This document shows, piece after piece, positions 49,701 through 60,157 of a stretch of 64,000 nt of DNA (the first letter of the stretch is position 1; the number at the start of each line of letters is the position of its first letter). The notes beneath the pieces are model-generated. The model ran no database searches. It was not told the origin of the DNA and saw only the letters and a list, made by a program, of their open reading frames with translations. This DNA comes from Anaeramoeba flamelloides (taxonomy: Eukaryota > Metamonada > Anaeramoebidae), in the NCBI GenBank assembly GCA_027625915.1, contig JANTQA010000075.1, positions 2,790,001-2,854,000 on the forward strand. Reading direction: 5' to 3'. The position numbers were made by a program, and so were the translations under genes.

Positions 49701-51620
49701 TATTTCGATCAAGAGAGAAAAAAAAATATTAAAAAATTTATTTTTTGTTTTCAAGATTTTTTTGTCCAAAATTTATTTTTTTTAGAACACAGGTTTGGAA
49801 CAAATTAATTTTTCAAAAATGTATTGATAAAAATACACTTACAGCCATTTCAATTCTGGTGTGCACGATTTAACTTGTTTTAAAATTTAAGTATTCATTA
49901 AACTTTCTTTGAACTTCAAGATCTGTTAAAACTAAATTAAGGTTTTGTATCCAAAACTCAAGATTAGCTGAATGACACGCTCCGTAAACAACTTTTCCCA
50001 TTTTTTTTAAACTTTTTTGAAATTATTTTAGAAAAAATTCCATGTTGTAATGGATCTTGGATATTAAGGACAATACAAGAAGATTTGAGTCGAAAAATAA
50101 CAATTGATCATTTCAATTGAAAGGGGTTTAAAGAAGGATTAATTAAAAATCAAAATTCAAAACAAGTTAAATCGTGATGATCAGATTCAAAATAACAATA
50201 ATTCATTCCAATTGAAAGGAGTTTAAAGAAAATTTAATGAAAATTTAATTTTTAAGTTAAGTTAAATCTTGCGCACCAGGTTTGAAATTGCTGTAAGAAC
50301 ACATTTATTCAATTGAGTTTTCATTCCACGGAGTACTTTGAGAATATTTACCAATTAATTAGTGAAATTTCAGAATTTTTCCATAAATCAATACTACTCT
50401 TAATTACTGCTTTGTGGTGTTGTACTTTTACAAAAAAAACCAAAAAAAAAATTAATTAAATGAATATGATCTTAGGTGTATTTTTAAGGATTTGGTAACA
50501 TCGATTTTAAAGTAGAACAAAAAAGAAAAATCTAAAAAGCCTTCATTTTTTTTCCCAGAAAAATTTATTTTAATTCTTCAATATCCAATAGACCCTGTTA
50601 ATAAGCTTAGCCAACACAAGTGTTTTGGGTTTGGGTTTTATACCACAAATTCATTAGGCACACTCTTCCTTAAAATATAAAAATTTCAAAAAAATAATTT
50701 GCCATTTTTTTTTTTACAACGGCTAACTAAAATCAAAAATGACAATGAATTTCATTAAGGTCAATTTTTCAACTTCAACCAACAAATTGTTTTTTTGGTT
50801 TGTTTATTTTTGATAAAAAGAATTGGTTGGTTCAATATATTTAAAATTTACCAACGAAGAAACATAATCATTAAGTAACCAATTAAGACAATCTGAAAGG
50901 AAACAAGTTGTTATTTGATTTGAAATATTGAGAACAAAATCGTTGGGGTGTCCAAATGATTAAGAAAAATAGAATTTGTTGTTTTTGAATGTTGATCTTT
51001 TTTGAAAAATAAAGTTTATACTTTTTTTTTTTTTTTTTTTGATTGTGGGAATAAATGGAGGTGTAAGGTTTTACAATTAATTTTTGAAATTTTTGAGAAA
51101 GTAGAATTGAAAAAAAAAACAATGTTTTGTTATTCTTTGAAACTTTTTTTGGCGATTAAACCCAAATAAAAAAATTAGCTCAAAAAAAAAAAAAAAATAA
51201 AAAAAGATAAATGAGGATTACAGGTTTAATGTCTCTGTGGATATAACCTAAACTGTGCATCTGTTCAATTGCGTTTAACATTTCTATTCCCAATCTACAA
51301 GTTGTTGCAATCGAGAATTTTCTTTCTGGTTGGTTACGACGTATGACGGAAAGATTTTTACCTAATAGTTCCATGATCAAATAATTGTACTCAACATTCC
51401 TTCCACAATAAATAAACCTAGGGACATAGTTGCTTTCTTGCAGCTTTCTTAATATTGTAATTTCGAGCAACAATGCTTGTTTTGGCTGGTTGATTTTTTC
51501 AAATTTGATTGCAGATAAATCTCGCGTTTTGAGATCTTTTGCCAAATAGATTTCTCCAAAGCCTCCTTTCCCAATCCTTTTTATTAATTTCCATCTTCCC
51601 CTGATACAACCGGTTAACAT
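43752..51620 (-). CDS. Tau-tubulin-kinase-type (CK1 group) protein kinase, two exons across a 6.08-kb intron, CaaX C-terminus
   Basis: Exon 1 51620-51222 (133 codons) encodes GKGGFGEIYLAK, K39 in SAIKFEK, the TTBK-like GRNVEYNYLIMELLGKNL, and stops at HRDIKP. Exon 2 45143-43752 begins SNFVLRR, then ICLIDFGLSRRY (D162), GFRGTSRYASLHAHQ, RRDDLWSLLYLFVEF and FDWELPL, all in TTBK order. The junction HRDIKP/SNF is exactly the conserved kinase sequence, phase 0, with GTAATC donor and AATAATAG acceptor. Total 596 aa with all catalytic residues present. After the kinase domain comes an Asn/Lys-rich tail ending CCQCIIM, a CaaX-type prenylation signal with nearby Cys. Animal TTBKs phosphorylate tau/tubulin and act in ciliogenesis; the substrate here is unknown. 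Alternative: two separate half-kinase genes, less likely because the halves are exactly complementary. Confidence 0.8.
46762..46961. mobile_element. TA-flanked palindromic MITE, family A (copy 2, intronic)
   Basis: Ends TACAGTCAATTTCACTTTTA and, inverted, TACAGTCAGTTCCATTTTTA. The arms carry AACGAAATTTAAGATACAAA and AAATCTCATATTAAAGCACA with a few mismatches. It sits in the kinase intron. Confidence 0.8.
48676..49213. mobile_element. Tc1-like non-autonomous element
   Basis: Ends TAAACTCCATTCCAAAAATT / TAAACTAAATTCCAAAAATT (inverted) continuing TTGGACACA-like, typical of Tc1-type termini. Length 538 bp. A 62-codon frame inside (48968-49156) has no clear DDE or helix-turn-helix match. A lone similar end lies near 30098. 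Confidence 0.65.
49840..50295. mobile_element. TA-flanked MITE with CAGCNATTTCAA ends
   Basis: Left TACAGCCATTTCAATTCTGG and inverted right TACAGCAATTTCAAACCTGG; both continue TGNGCANGATTTAACTT. The similarity persists about 80 bases. It is nested within the 2.56-kb element. No coding. Confidence 0.7.
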
Positions 51621-52642
51621 ATTTTCTTTTTTTTTTTGTTTTTCCTTTTCAAGGTTTTGTTTGGGATACTTTGATTTTTTTTTTATGATAATTTTTTAAG
51701 CAAAGAAAATTATAACGTAAACAAACACTAAAATTGAAATTCTTGTTTTCTGTTTACAGCTTGAATTGAATAATTAAATCTAAAAAAAATGATTTTTATC
51801 AAATACAAATTATTTTGGTTCATTTGTTGCTCACCAATTCTCTATAATAACAATTTCAAAGTTATTACAAAAATTTGGCAAAGTAATTGATGTTTAAATA
51901 AAGTATAAAAAAAAAAAAGAAGATTTTTGTAAAAAATCAGAGGAATGTCAGCTTTTTCAAAATTATCCCATTTGTGACCTTCTTCAAGAGGTTGTAAAGT
52001 TGATAATTATTGTTGAACTAATAAAGTATTTTATAATTGGATTTTTGATTCACGTTGTTGAGATTCAGCACATTTTTTGGTGGAAATCAGACAATGTATT
52101 ATCGGTTTACTGTTAATTGTAAAATAAAAAGATCAAAATTTTCATTCAGCTTTCCAAAATTATCACATCCCAAGAATTAAAAAAAACATCAAAGTCCGCC
52201 AAATTATCTCAGAAAATTAATCATTTAAGCTGATATACTGGAATTAAAAAATTGAAAGGTTACATGATTTATATAACCCTTTTTTGGAAAGCTAAATGAA
52301 AATTTTGTTCCATTTATTTTGCAACAAATAGTATTAATAAAAAATCAATATTTTGAAGAATACAGTATAATTCCAAAAAAATTGTAAAAAAAAATTGGTT
52401 CAAATTTCCATTTTTGTAAATCTTATTCAGGATTAGTCGAATTTTATGATTAGTGAATACTATTTTTCCACCTAGTAGCATATTTATAGACTTAAAAGAA
52501 ACTTGATCAAAGGGATCTTGCTAATATCAAAAATTTAGGTTTTTTTTGGAAAATTTTAAGTTGGGCAAAAAAACAATTTTGCTTCATCAAACCAAATTAT
52601 TCTCAACAAATTTTGAAGAAAAAAATTTCCTGAGGAAAATTT

Positions 52643-52715
52643 CACTCCACTTTCTTTTCAAGTATGTTAGAGTGTAGCGAGGGAGTATAAATATACTTGA
52701 AAAGAAAGTGGAGTG
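52643..52715. repeat. Perfect 23-bp inverted repeat with 27-nt loop
   Basis: The arm 52643-52665 (CACTCCACTTTCTTTTCAAG plus TAT) is the exact reverse complement of 52693-52715. The loop GTTAGAGTGTAGCGAGGGAG plus 7 bases is unusually G-rich for this spacer. Neither a coding frame nor longer arms are visible. It could be a short RNA precursor or a very short palindromic element. Confidence 0.7.
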
Positions 52716-53394
52716 GGATTTTCGTAATATCAAAAAAAATAGCTTTATAGTTTTGTCTTGTTTTGTTCGAGAAATTTAAAAAGTTTTTGGATCAATAAAG
52801 GATTAACAAGTAAAATCTAAAAAAACCCAAAAATTCAAAAAATTGCAATATTTTGACTTTTCCTCAATCCATTGTCATTTAAAGCTTTTTTTCTGTTTAT
52901 AGTATTTTATTTCAACCCTCACAGAGCATAAAATTTGAATAGTCCTTAACTTTTATTTTCAAACAGTTCTTTACAGAGAATATTTTACAAAAGTAACTAA
53001 TTTTATAAAGTTTCTTCACATTTGAACCAATAAAAAACTTTCTTCAAATTAAGATTAAAAATATTAAACAATTGAAAATGAAAAGAATTAAATTTTGAAA
53101 TACTGATATTTTCCAATTAGTCAATGAAACATTTTATTTCAATTTCCAAAATGAATATTAAATATTACTGCAACAATCAAATTAACAGACTAAAAATTTT
53201 GTCTTAGAGCGAACTAAAGAAGTTTAATTTATTGTTGAAAAATATCTTTTCTAAACGATCTAGTCAAGATCTTTGGATTTTTTTCAACTTTTAAATAGAA
53301 AAATATTGTAGAATGTGAACTAAAAATTTTCATTTTTTATTTGGAAAATAATCGTATATACAGATGTTTTAAAAAAGTGAGGATTGTTTTTTTT

Positions 53395-53445
53395 TGATGA
53401 TTATTTAACCGGTGAGTTGTTAATTCCTCTTATTTACTGTTAGTT
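53395..53445 (-). mobile_element. LINE 3'-tail fragment
   Basis: On the minus strand, AAATAAGAGGAATTAACAAC followed by TCACCGGTTAAATAA and an A-rich end matches the last 45 bases of the LINE ending at 41663. This suggests a second, severely 5'-truncated copy. Confidence 0.5.
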
Positions 53446-53659
53446 TTTTTTTTTTTTTTTTACTATTTAATTTACAATTTTAGAAGGAAAATTTAAAAAA
53501 AATAAAATCAAATGATATAAAAAATATAAGGAATTATTTCATAAAAATTAAAGAATAATCATTCTAATAGTCAACGGAAATTACCAGGAAATTCCAAGTG
53601 CTTTTTAAAGAAAACTTTCACCAACAGTAGAAGTAATTTTGAAATAAAATAGATTTCCA

Positions 53660-54236
53660 AAATATTGACTAACTTTATAATGTTAATGGAAGTTCTTTTG
53701 AGGGTTTATTTTATATTCTTATCAAAAAAATATTTTCTAATTTTGGGATTAGAATTCATTTTTTCAGATTTGGTATTTCTTTTTCTTTTTCTTTTTCTTT
53801 TTTTTTCCTTTTCTTTGCTTTCTTTTTTTTTATCTTTTTTTTGATACTTTTTTAATTTTTTGAAAAAGATCATGTGAAAAAAAAAAAAGATCTTCTTAAA
53901 GACAAAGAACCATTCAGAAAATTTTGAATATGTATTGTCTTTTAAAATGAATTAAATTATTAACAAACAATTTTATTGTATAAGTTTTTTTCATTCAAAG
54001 TTGAGTAATAAAAAATCGGTTATACTCATTTCAAAAATTGCTCTTCACTTTTTGTTTAGTTTTTGGTTTTATTTTTTGTAATTTTTAAAATATCAGGTTT
54101 TTATGTCGTTAGAAAGTTTTAAAAATGAATTACAAATCAGATTTAATTATTTGTTATTATTGAATACGAATATAAATATATATATATATATATATATATT
54201 CAATATATTATTTCAGGCAAGTCACAATTTTTGAAA
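53660..54236. repeat. Dispersed repeat family D, copy 3
   Basis: Colinear with the copies at 12383 and 36799. The CTTTTTCTTTTT tract and an (AT)12-type run near 54178-54200 are expanded here. The terminal inverted words are more diverged (GCTCTTCAC / GCAAGTCAC). Confidence 0.65.
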
Positions 54237-55129
54237 TGGTCAGAGATACGAGAAATATAACAATAAAAATAATAGAAAATTTTATTGTAATTTCAAAGGA
54301 GATATTTATTCTTATTGGTTGTTCTGCTTGATACAAGAAGAAAAAACTGTAAAAAATTGGGAAAAAAAGAAAAAATAACTTAAATGAAAAAAATAGATAA
54401 ATGCGAAAATAATAATGAAAAGGTTTTAGGATTTAAACCTAGAAAATTCGAATATCGACCTTGTTCCAGATTTTTTTCCTTCTTTGAATAAGTATATTTC
54501 TTTTTAAGAAATGATCTTTCTGTTTATAATTTTATATAGACTTTATGGTTCTTTGTTTTTTTTTTTTTTTAGATATATATTTTTTTGTTTTAAGGTTCCA
54601 AACAAACAAATTAAAAAGGTCAAAACAAATGAAATAGAAAATAAATCATGACAAAATTCTTTTACAAATTTATTCCAATCCAAAGAAAATTAAAAATCAA
54701 AAAAATATTAATTAAAATAATAAAAAAATGAATTATCATTGATTAATTCATATACCGATAAATAAGAAACGAATAAAGAGTTTATAAAAATATATAATTT
54801 GTATTACTAAAAAATAAGTTTGAAGATGAAAAGTGTTGTTTTAAAATTAATAAACTAATCAACTTATTTAAGCAATGGTTAAAAGTTTTTAAATAGCAAG
54901 TTAATTCATTTTATCTCTCATATTATATTTACATTGTATGAAATAGTAATATAAATATAATTAATATTTTTTTATGAATTGTATTGATATATTATATAAA
55001 AAAACATTTACCAATTTTTATTGAAAATTTGAGGTTTTTTTGTAATCATTTCACAAAATTTAATCAACATTGGTTCAAGAGAATTTAGAGAAAAAATTAA
55101 CCTAACCCTAAATATTCTTTCTGTCAGAG

Positions 55130-55790
55130 CATTTCAAAAAAAAAACCAAAAATCAATTATTTTTTATTATTGACCTTTGAAGAGAAAATAAGAAATAAAA
55201 TGAATACCAAAAAAGAAATCTAGAGATATTTGTAGGAAGAAAAACGAGAACCGTTCTAAATAATTCTTTAAAAATTGAAAAACTTTAATTCTTTGGGATA
55301 GCTTGAGAAAAACAACAATGTTCATTGTGAACTTTTACTGGTCTTTGAATAATACATAAGAAACATTTTTCACTTCATTTTCCATACTTTTCATTTATAA
55401 ATCATGTCCCCAAATGAAGAGTATTGTAATTTGTGGTCTCTATCTAAAAATGGAAATAATTATGTAGTTAAAATTTTTCACATTTATTTTTCAAATAATA
55501 TAATCAAAGATCAAATAAAAATCAAATATAAATCAAAATGATTTTTCGAAAATAATTCCCATTTTCAATTATATTGGAATAATATAGATATTTATTATAT
55601 AACTAGAGATCTTATAATAAGAAAAATTTAGAAATGAATTACCTAAAAAAAAATATAAAAGGGAGAAAAAGTAAAAAATCAAAAATCAGAAAAATCAAAA
55701 TTTTAATTTTGATATTTCCAAAATAAATTTTATCTTCTAATATGCATTTAAACCCGTTAAATAAAATGTAATTCGTTATTATAAATGTTT
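55130..55790. repeat. Diverged copy of the 5724-6425 element interior
   Basis: Shares TTGACCTTTGAAGA, AAGAAATAAA, GAGAAAAACAACRATGTT, CATTTTTCACTTCATTTTC and GTGGTCTCTAT in the same order as 5790-6360. The CAGTCAAAGG ends are not clearly preserved. Confidence 0.55.
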
Positions 55791-56935
55791 TCATTTGATT
55801 GGAAAATAATTTCTTATTATCATTTCAAAGCTAAATATTTCTTTTTGACATTTCTTGAAATTTCAGGAAAATTCAATGATTTAATCTATATTTCTACCTC
55901 CCAACTAGTACTTTTTTAAGAAAAAAATACAATCACCAATTTTATATTTTTGAAAAATAACTCAGATAATAAACATTATTTTACTTAATATAAAATTTTG
56001 AAAAAGGTTTACAAATTTAAAAGATATAAATTAGAATTAAAAAAAAAATGAAAATTATCAATAATTTTTTTTTCATTTTTAATTGTAAAATTTTTGAATT
56101 TTTTATTGAACTTAGAGGAGAGATTATTTTCATCTATTTTTTTAAATGGTAAAAAGAATCATATGTTTCAATTTTAAAATAAAGTACAATATTTCTTTCA
56201 AAAGATATTACTAAATTAAATTGAAAAATGATTTTTTTTCTGTTTTTGGAATAAATTTTATCATATTTTTTTTATTATTTTTGAAATAGAATATATTGTC
56301 TCTGTTTTTTTTTCTTTTATTTTTTAAACATATAATCTTTTTTCTCTCTCAATGTCCAATATAAACTTTATTCATGGTACTTAAGTTCAAAAAAAAAAAT
56401 ACCTCAAAAATAGTTTTTTATTTTAAAAAAGTAAGGAATTTTGAAAAAGAGGATATTTGAATCTTAATGTGTTTAATAGCTATCTTTTCTAAATTACATA
56501 AAATTATATAACTTTGAAAAAATAATTTGTATTAGATGTATAACAGAAATCAAATATGAAATTTTGACTAACTTTAATTTTCAGAATTTATTTTTTCCTT
56601 CTAATATATATTCGAGATTTGAAAGAAACATTTTCATTTATTAATTGGAAAATGTGGTATTTCTCTCCACTATGTATAAAAATTTTATTTAAATAATTAC
56701 TTAACATCAAAAGAACTCTAACACTTTATTTCTTTTAAAAAAAAGAAAAAAAATGTATAAAAAATTGAAAAAACCAAAAACAGAAATTTAAAAGCATTGT
56801 TTTAAATTTGACAATTTAATTTTATTGTTATTAAAAGTTATTTTCAGTTCATTTTCAAAATATTAGTGGTATATGTTTTTTTCTGTGATTGTTATTGTGT
56901 TTGTTTGAAATAATCGCTTTAATTCAACGAATGTT

Positions 56936-57397
56936 CTATTTATTTTCCTTTTTTTTTAAATCATGAATTACTTTTTTCTTTTTCCATTTCAAGTATTTGA
57001 TCATATCGGGATGTTCACATATCAAGTCTGGTGTTGAGTATTGTTCAGACAATTCTTTATGAGTGAAACACTTATGTAATTTACTATGACAATATTTACA
57101 TAAACGAACTAAATGCACTTCTGTGAAGGATCTTCTTTCTTTATATTTCTTTGATTTTCTTGATCTTTTTTTTTCTCTTTTGATAATCAACTTTGGAATC
57201 AAATGGTGAAGTGATGTTCTTCTCCAGTCGCCACACAACTCACATTCCTTTGGCTTATTTTTTTGAGAATTTTTATTGTTAGTTTTACTCTGTTCTTCAA
57301 TAGTGTTATTGTTTGAAAGATCTTCTTCAGAATCAGAACTTTGGGTTAAATAGGCTAAATAATCTTCGTCATTCAACAAATCGTCAGAGTTGGACAT
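56936..57397 (-). CDS. Small HNH-type zinc-binding protein (153 aa)
   Basis: A single exon. Residues 1-50 are acidic/Ser-Asn-rich and probably disordered. The domain has CELCG (C52, C55), TSLHHLIPK (H64, H65), then RLCKYCHSKLHK (C100, C103, H104, H108), the arrangement of small HNH/treble-clef proteins found in fungi, protists and bacteria, whose tail also reads like LAREYNT ... L as SEQYSTPDLI does here. A basic linker (KREKKRSRKSKK) separates the two zinc half-sites. A nuclease or nucleic-acid-binding role is known for HNH folds generally; the specific role of this eukaryotic branch is not known to me. The Lys-rich C-terminus could aid nucleic-acid binding or nuclear import (inference). Confidence 0.8.
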   Translation of the reverse strand: MSNSDDLLNDEDYLAYLTQSSDSEEDLSNNNTIEEQSKTNNKNSQKNKPKECELCGDWRRTSLHHLIPKLIIKREKKRSRKSKKYKERRSFTEVHLVRLCKYCHSKLHKCFTHKELSEQYSTPDLICEHPDMIKYLKWKKKKVIHDLKKKENK

Positions 57398-58855
57398 TAT
57401 AATGAGATACTAAATGTATTTAATTGTTAATTATATTAAAAATAAATGATTTTGTTACTTGAAATATTCTTTTAAAAAGGGTTAAAATTTTTTTTCAGAA
57501 ATGACATCATTTCGAATTTTTCCAAATCTAAATTAATTTTTTATTTAATTTTCTGACGTGTAGAATAATTATCTGAAATTTAAAAGTTAATTTGAATCCA
57601 AAATCCTTGTCTCTTGTTCTCAAATCTTAGATTTCCTTCTTAATTTACATTGATTTTTGTTTTTCGAAAAAAGACAATCATTTGAAGAAAAATATCAAGA
57701 AATTTCCTTTCTTTGGAATCAAATCCAAGACGTTTTGTTTCATTTTGTGAATTTTTGAAGCACCAAATAAACATTCATCCTAAATTATTTTCAATTTTTC
57801 TTATTATTTTTATTTTGATAATCTCAACAAGTAGAAAATGAATTATATTTTCTCGTTGTTGTCTTGATTGAATTATTGAGATTCATAAGAACACTCTTAA
57901 GATTTGGTGATCTTCTGATCAGATTGGAATCTTAGATTAATATTTTAAAAATTCAATTTATTATTCTCAAATTATTTAATATTTCAATCTTAAAAAAATT
58001 TCAACTAATTATCTTTTTACAAATATAAAAAAACCCTTTTCATTTAGGATACATAATTAACCAAAATACTGAGCAAAAAATAGTACCAAAAATGCCCAAC
58101 AAATAGAAAGCACATTATTATCTATTTCTTTTCAAACTCTTCTTCGAAAAAAAAAAATCAAACAAATTGAAAATTTCATCCAAAGTATTGATAAATTCTA
58201 ATAAATTTCAAAAAATTTTTAGTTCCATTTCCATTTTTATAAATCACCAAACTGTTTCTTATCAAACATTCCCTGACAGAGAAAATTTTAAAGATCATCT
58301 AATTTTAGAGAGTTTCTTAACACTTGACTTTCTTAAAATGCTTTATTCAAAGTTTGACATAAAAATTTCAAAAAGGAAAATCAATTAAAAATTTCCAAAT
58401 ATAAATTGCACTTTATCAGTAATAATAAAGTTTGAGATAATTTGAAATGAACAAACAAGTTATTTCTTGGATTAAAAAACTCAACTTTTAAATATTATTC
58501 AGTCTGTCTGATCCTTTGATTTCAAAAGGCAAATAAATAAAATAAAAACAAATTCTAAATTTTTTTTCGTATTTCAAAGTTCTTGAAAGCTTACATATTA
58601 TAACACCAAGTATTAGTTTGGTGTCTTTCAGAAAAAAAAAAAAAGACTAAACTCAAAAGTTATTCTTATTTTGAATGGTCTGAGATCAAAGAACCGTGAG
58701 AGAAGAAAGGAATTCCAAAGGCGAAAAAAAAAAACGGATTATTTGTTATTTTTTTAACTTTTTCTACCTGAAAAAATTAAATTACTTTTGTGGAATTCTT
58801 CCAACAAGCATCCAAAAACCACACCAAAGAAACAAACATCAAACGAAAATAAATT
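57398..58855. other. Intergenic between HNH gene and signal peptide peptidase, no gene seen
   Basis: The two genes are divergent with about 1.46 kb between start codons. A 73-codon frame at 58167-58388 has no recognisable content; its DNA resembles sequence near 52960-53060, so it is probably repeat-derived. The frame at 58696-58995 overlaps the next gene out of phase. Confidence 0.55.
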
Positions 58856-60157
58856 ATGACAGAATTATTTATAACAAAGGTTTTACCATATATCTCTTTG
58901 CTGGGGTTAGGATTAACAGGAATATATGCCGGAGCTATCACATCGATTCATCAATTCCAAGAAAAGCTTGTTATCTTGGGGGAAACAGATATTGAACTGA
59001 GTGAATCAGAAACAGACGACGGCGAAGAAGATGAAGAAGAACAAGAATTCCCAATTGAAGAGTCGATGAACAAAAAGCAAGCAAGCAAATACCCCTTAAT
59101 TGCAGGAAGCTTTTTGGTTGGAATTTTCTTTGCTTTGAAGCTGTTCGGCAAGAGGATCGTGAACCTGATGTTTCAAATCTACTTCACCTTTGTCGGGATC
59201 CTCACCATTATCGAAACATTTTCACCAGTCTTTAAAAAGATGATGGGAAAAAAGCTAAACAACAGGGTGAAATATAAATTGAACTTCAAGTTCCCATGGA
59301 AGATACCGTATCTTGTCGACAAGCCAATCGAAATCAAAGAAACGATTCGGCTTTCAGAGATAGCTTCGCTAATAGCCGCAATCTTGATCCACATCTGGTA
59401 TTTTAAAACAGAATCATGGATTGCAAATAACATTTTGGGATGGCTCTTTTCTTACAAAGGGATTTATTCTTTGTCACTAGAGTCCTTCCAAACAGGCGGG
59501 ATCTTGCTCTGGGGCTTATTCTTTTATGACACCTTCTTTGTCTTTTTTACACCGGTGATGGTTGGGGTAGCCAAGCAACTGAAGGGGCCAATTAAATTCA
59601 TGTTCCCACGAAACATTTTTGCAGACAAATTGGAATTCAGTATGCTTGGCCTTGGGGACATTGCTCTCCCAGGAATCTTCATTGCACTAATTATCAAATT
59701 TGATTATGAAAATGCTAAAAATAACCTTAAAAAAAATGAAACAATCAAAAAGGACAGATTCTTAAAGCCTTATTTTAGAAACACCTTTGTCGGCTATCTC
59801 ATTGGCTGTATAGCCACAGTTGTTGTCATGCTAATCTTTAAAGCGGCGCAACCTGCTTTATTATACTTAGTCCCTGGCTGCTTTATAAGCTCAATGCTAA
59901 CAGCTGTCTTTAAAGGTGAATTTTCGAAATTATTTTATTACGAAACTTTGACAACCAAATTAGAAAACAAAAGAAAGAAGGAAGAAATGGAAATGGAAAA
60001 AGAAAAAGAAAAAGAAAAAGAAAAAGAGGGTGATGAAGAAAAAGACAAGAAGAAAAATGAAAAAGAGGAAGAGAAGGAAGAAGAAGAGGAAGAAGAGGAA
60101 ATAATTATAAAAGATCAAAAAAAGCACAGTTCAGATGGGGATGAAGAAAATGATTAA
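58856..60157 (+). CDS. HM13: Signal peptide peptidase (intramembrane aspartyl protease, SPP/HM13 type)
   Basis: An intronless 433-aa protein. Catalytic motifs are present: FFYD with D225, MLGLGD with D268, and QPALLYLVP with the PAL at 333-335. About nine hydrophobic segments are visible. ASKYPLIAGSFLVGIFFALK and FTFVGILTIIETFSP match the N-terminal half of animal SPP (FPIIASCTLLGLY, YFFVLGILALSHTISP), and GIFIALIIKFDYENA follows the second Asp as in SPP. The enzyme cleaves signal-peptide remnants and some membrane proteins in the ER membrane. An acidic Ser/Glu loop lies at about residues 48-68, and the last 60 residues are a Lys/Glu repeat tail without a KKXX signal. GC content is well above the flanks. 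It works in the same compartment as SEC61-gamma and the PDI encoded in this window. Confidence 0.96.
   Translation: MTELFITKVLPYISLLGLGLTGIYAGAITSIHQFQEKLVILGETDIELSESETDDGEEDEEEQEFPIEESMNKKQASKYPLIAGSFLVGIFFALKLFGKRIVNLMFQIYFTFVGILTIIETFSPVFKKMMGKKLNNRVKYKLNFKFPWKIPYLVDKPIEIKETIRLSEIASLIAAILIHIWYFKTESWIANNILGWLFSYKGIYSLSLESFQTGGILLWGLFFYDTFFVFFTPVMVGVAKQLKGPIKFMFPRNIFADKLEFSMLGLGDIALPGIFIALIIKFDYENAKNNLKKNETIKKDRFLKPYFRNTFVGYLIGCIATVVVMLIFKAAQPALLYLVPGCFISSMLTAVFKGEFSKLFYYETLTTKLENKRKKEEMEMEKEKEKEKEKEGDEEKDKKKNEKEEEKEEEEEEEEIIIKDQKKHSSDGDEEND

Larger units (their letters stand above)
48148..50705. mobile_element. 2.56-kb element with about 125-bp terminal inverted repeats
   Basis: The left end 48148-48275 and right end 50570-50705 are inverted copies. 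Both hold TTTAAGGAAGAGT, CCTAATGAATTTGT, AGGGTCTATTGG and TATTGAA(A/G)AATTAAAAT in matching order. Inside lie a Tc1-like element (48676-49213) and a CAGC-ended MITE (49840-50295). No transposase was recognised. Confidence 0.6.
45144..51221 (-). other. 6078-nt intron of the TTBK-type kinase, loaded with transposon-like elements
   Basis: Bounded by GTAATCC at the 5' end and AATAATAG at the 3' end on the minus strand. It contains the MITE 46762-46961, the long-TIR element 48148-50705 with two further elements nested inside it, and a repeat at 45500-45620 with a GGTTCAAATGTC word. Small open frames such as 47141-47335 and 47596-47898 show no recognisable protein. No nested gene was found. Confidence 0.7.
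51621..56935. other. Intergenic, no gene seen
   Basis: About 5.3 kb of AT-rich DNA. Contains a perfect 23-bp hairpin at 52643-52715, a family K repeat near 52735-52945, a LINE 3'-tail fragment at 53395-53445, the family D repeat 53660-54236 with an internal (AT)n run, and a family F copy at 55130-55790. Confidence 0.55.

Noticed and set aside
58167-58388. 73-codon frame upstream of signal peptide peptidase
   Set aside because: Its DNA resembles sequence near 52960-53060, so it is better explained as a dispersed repeat.
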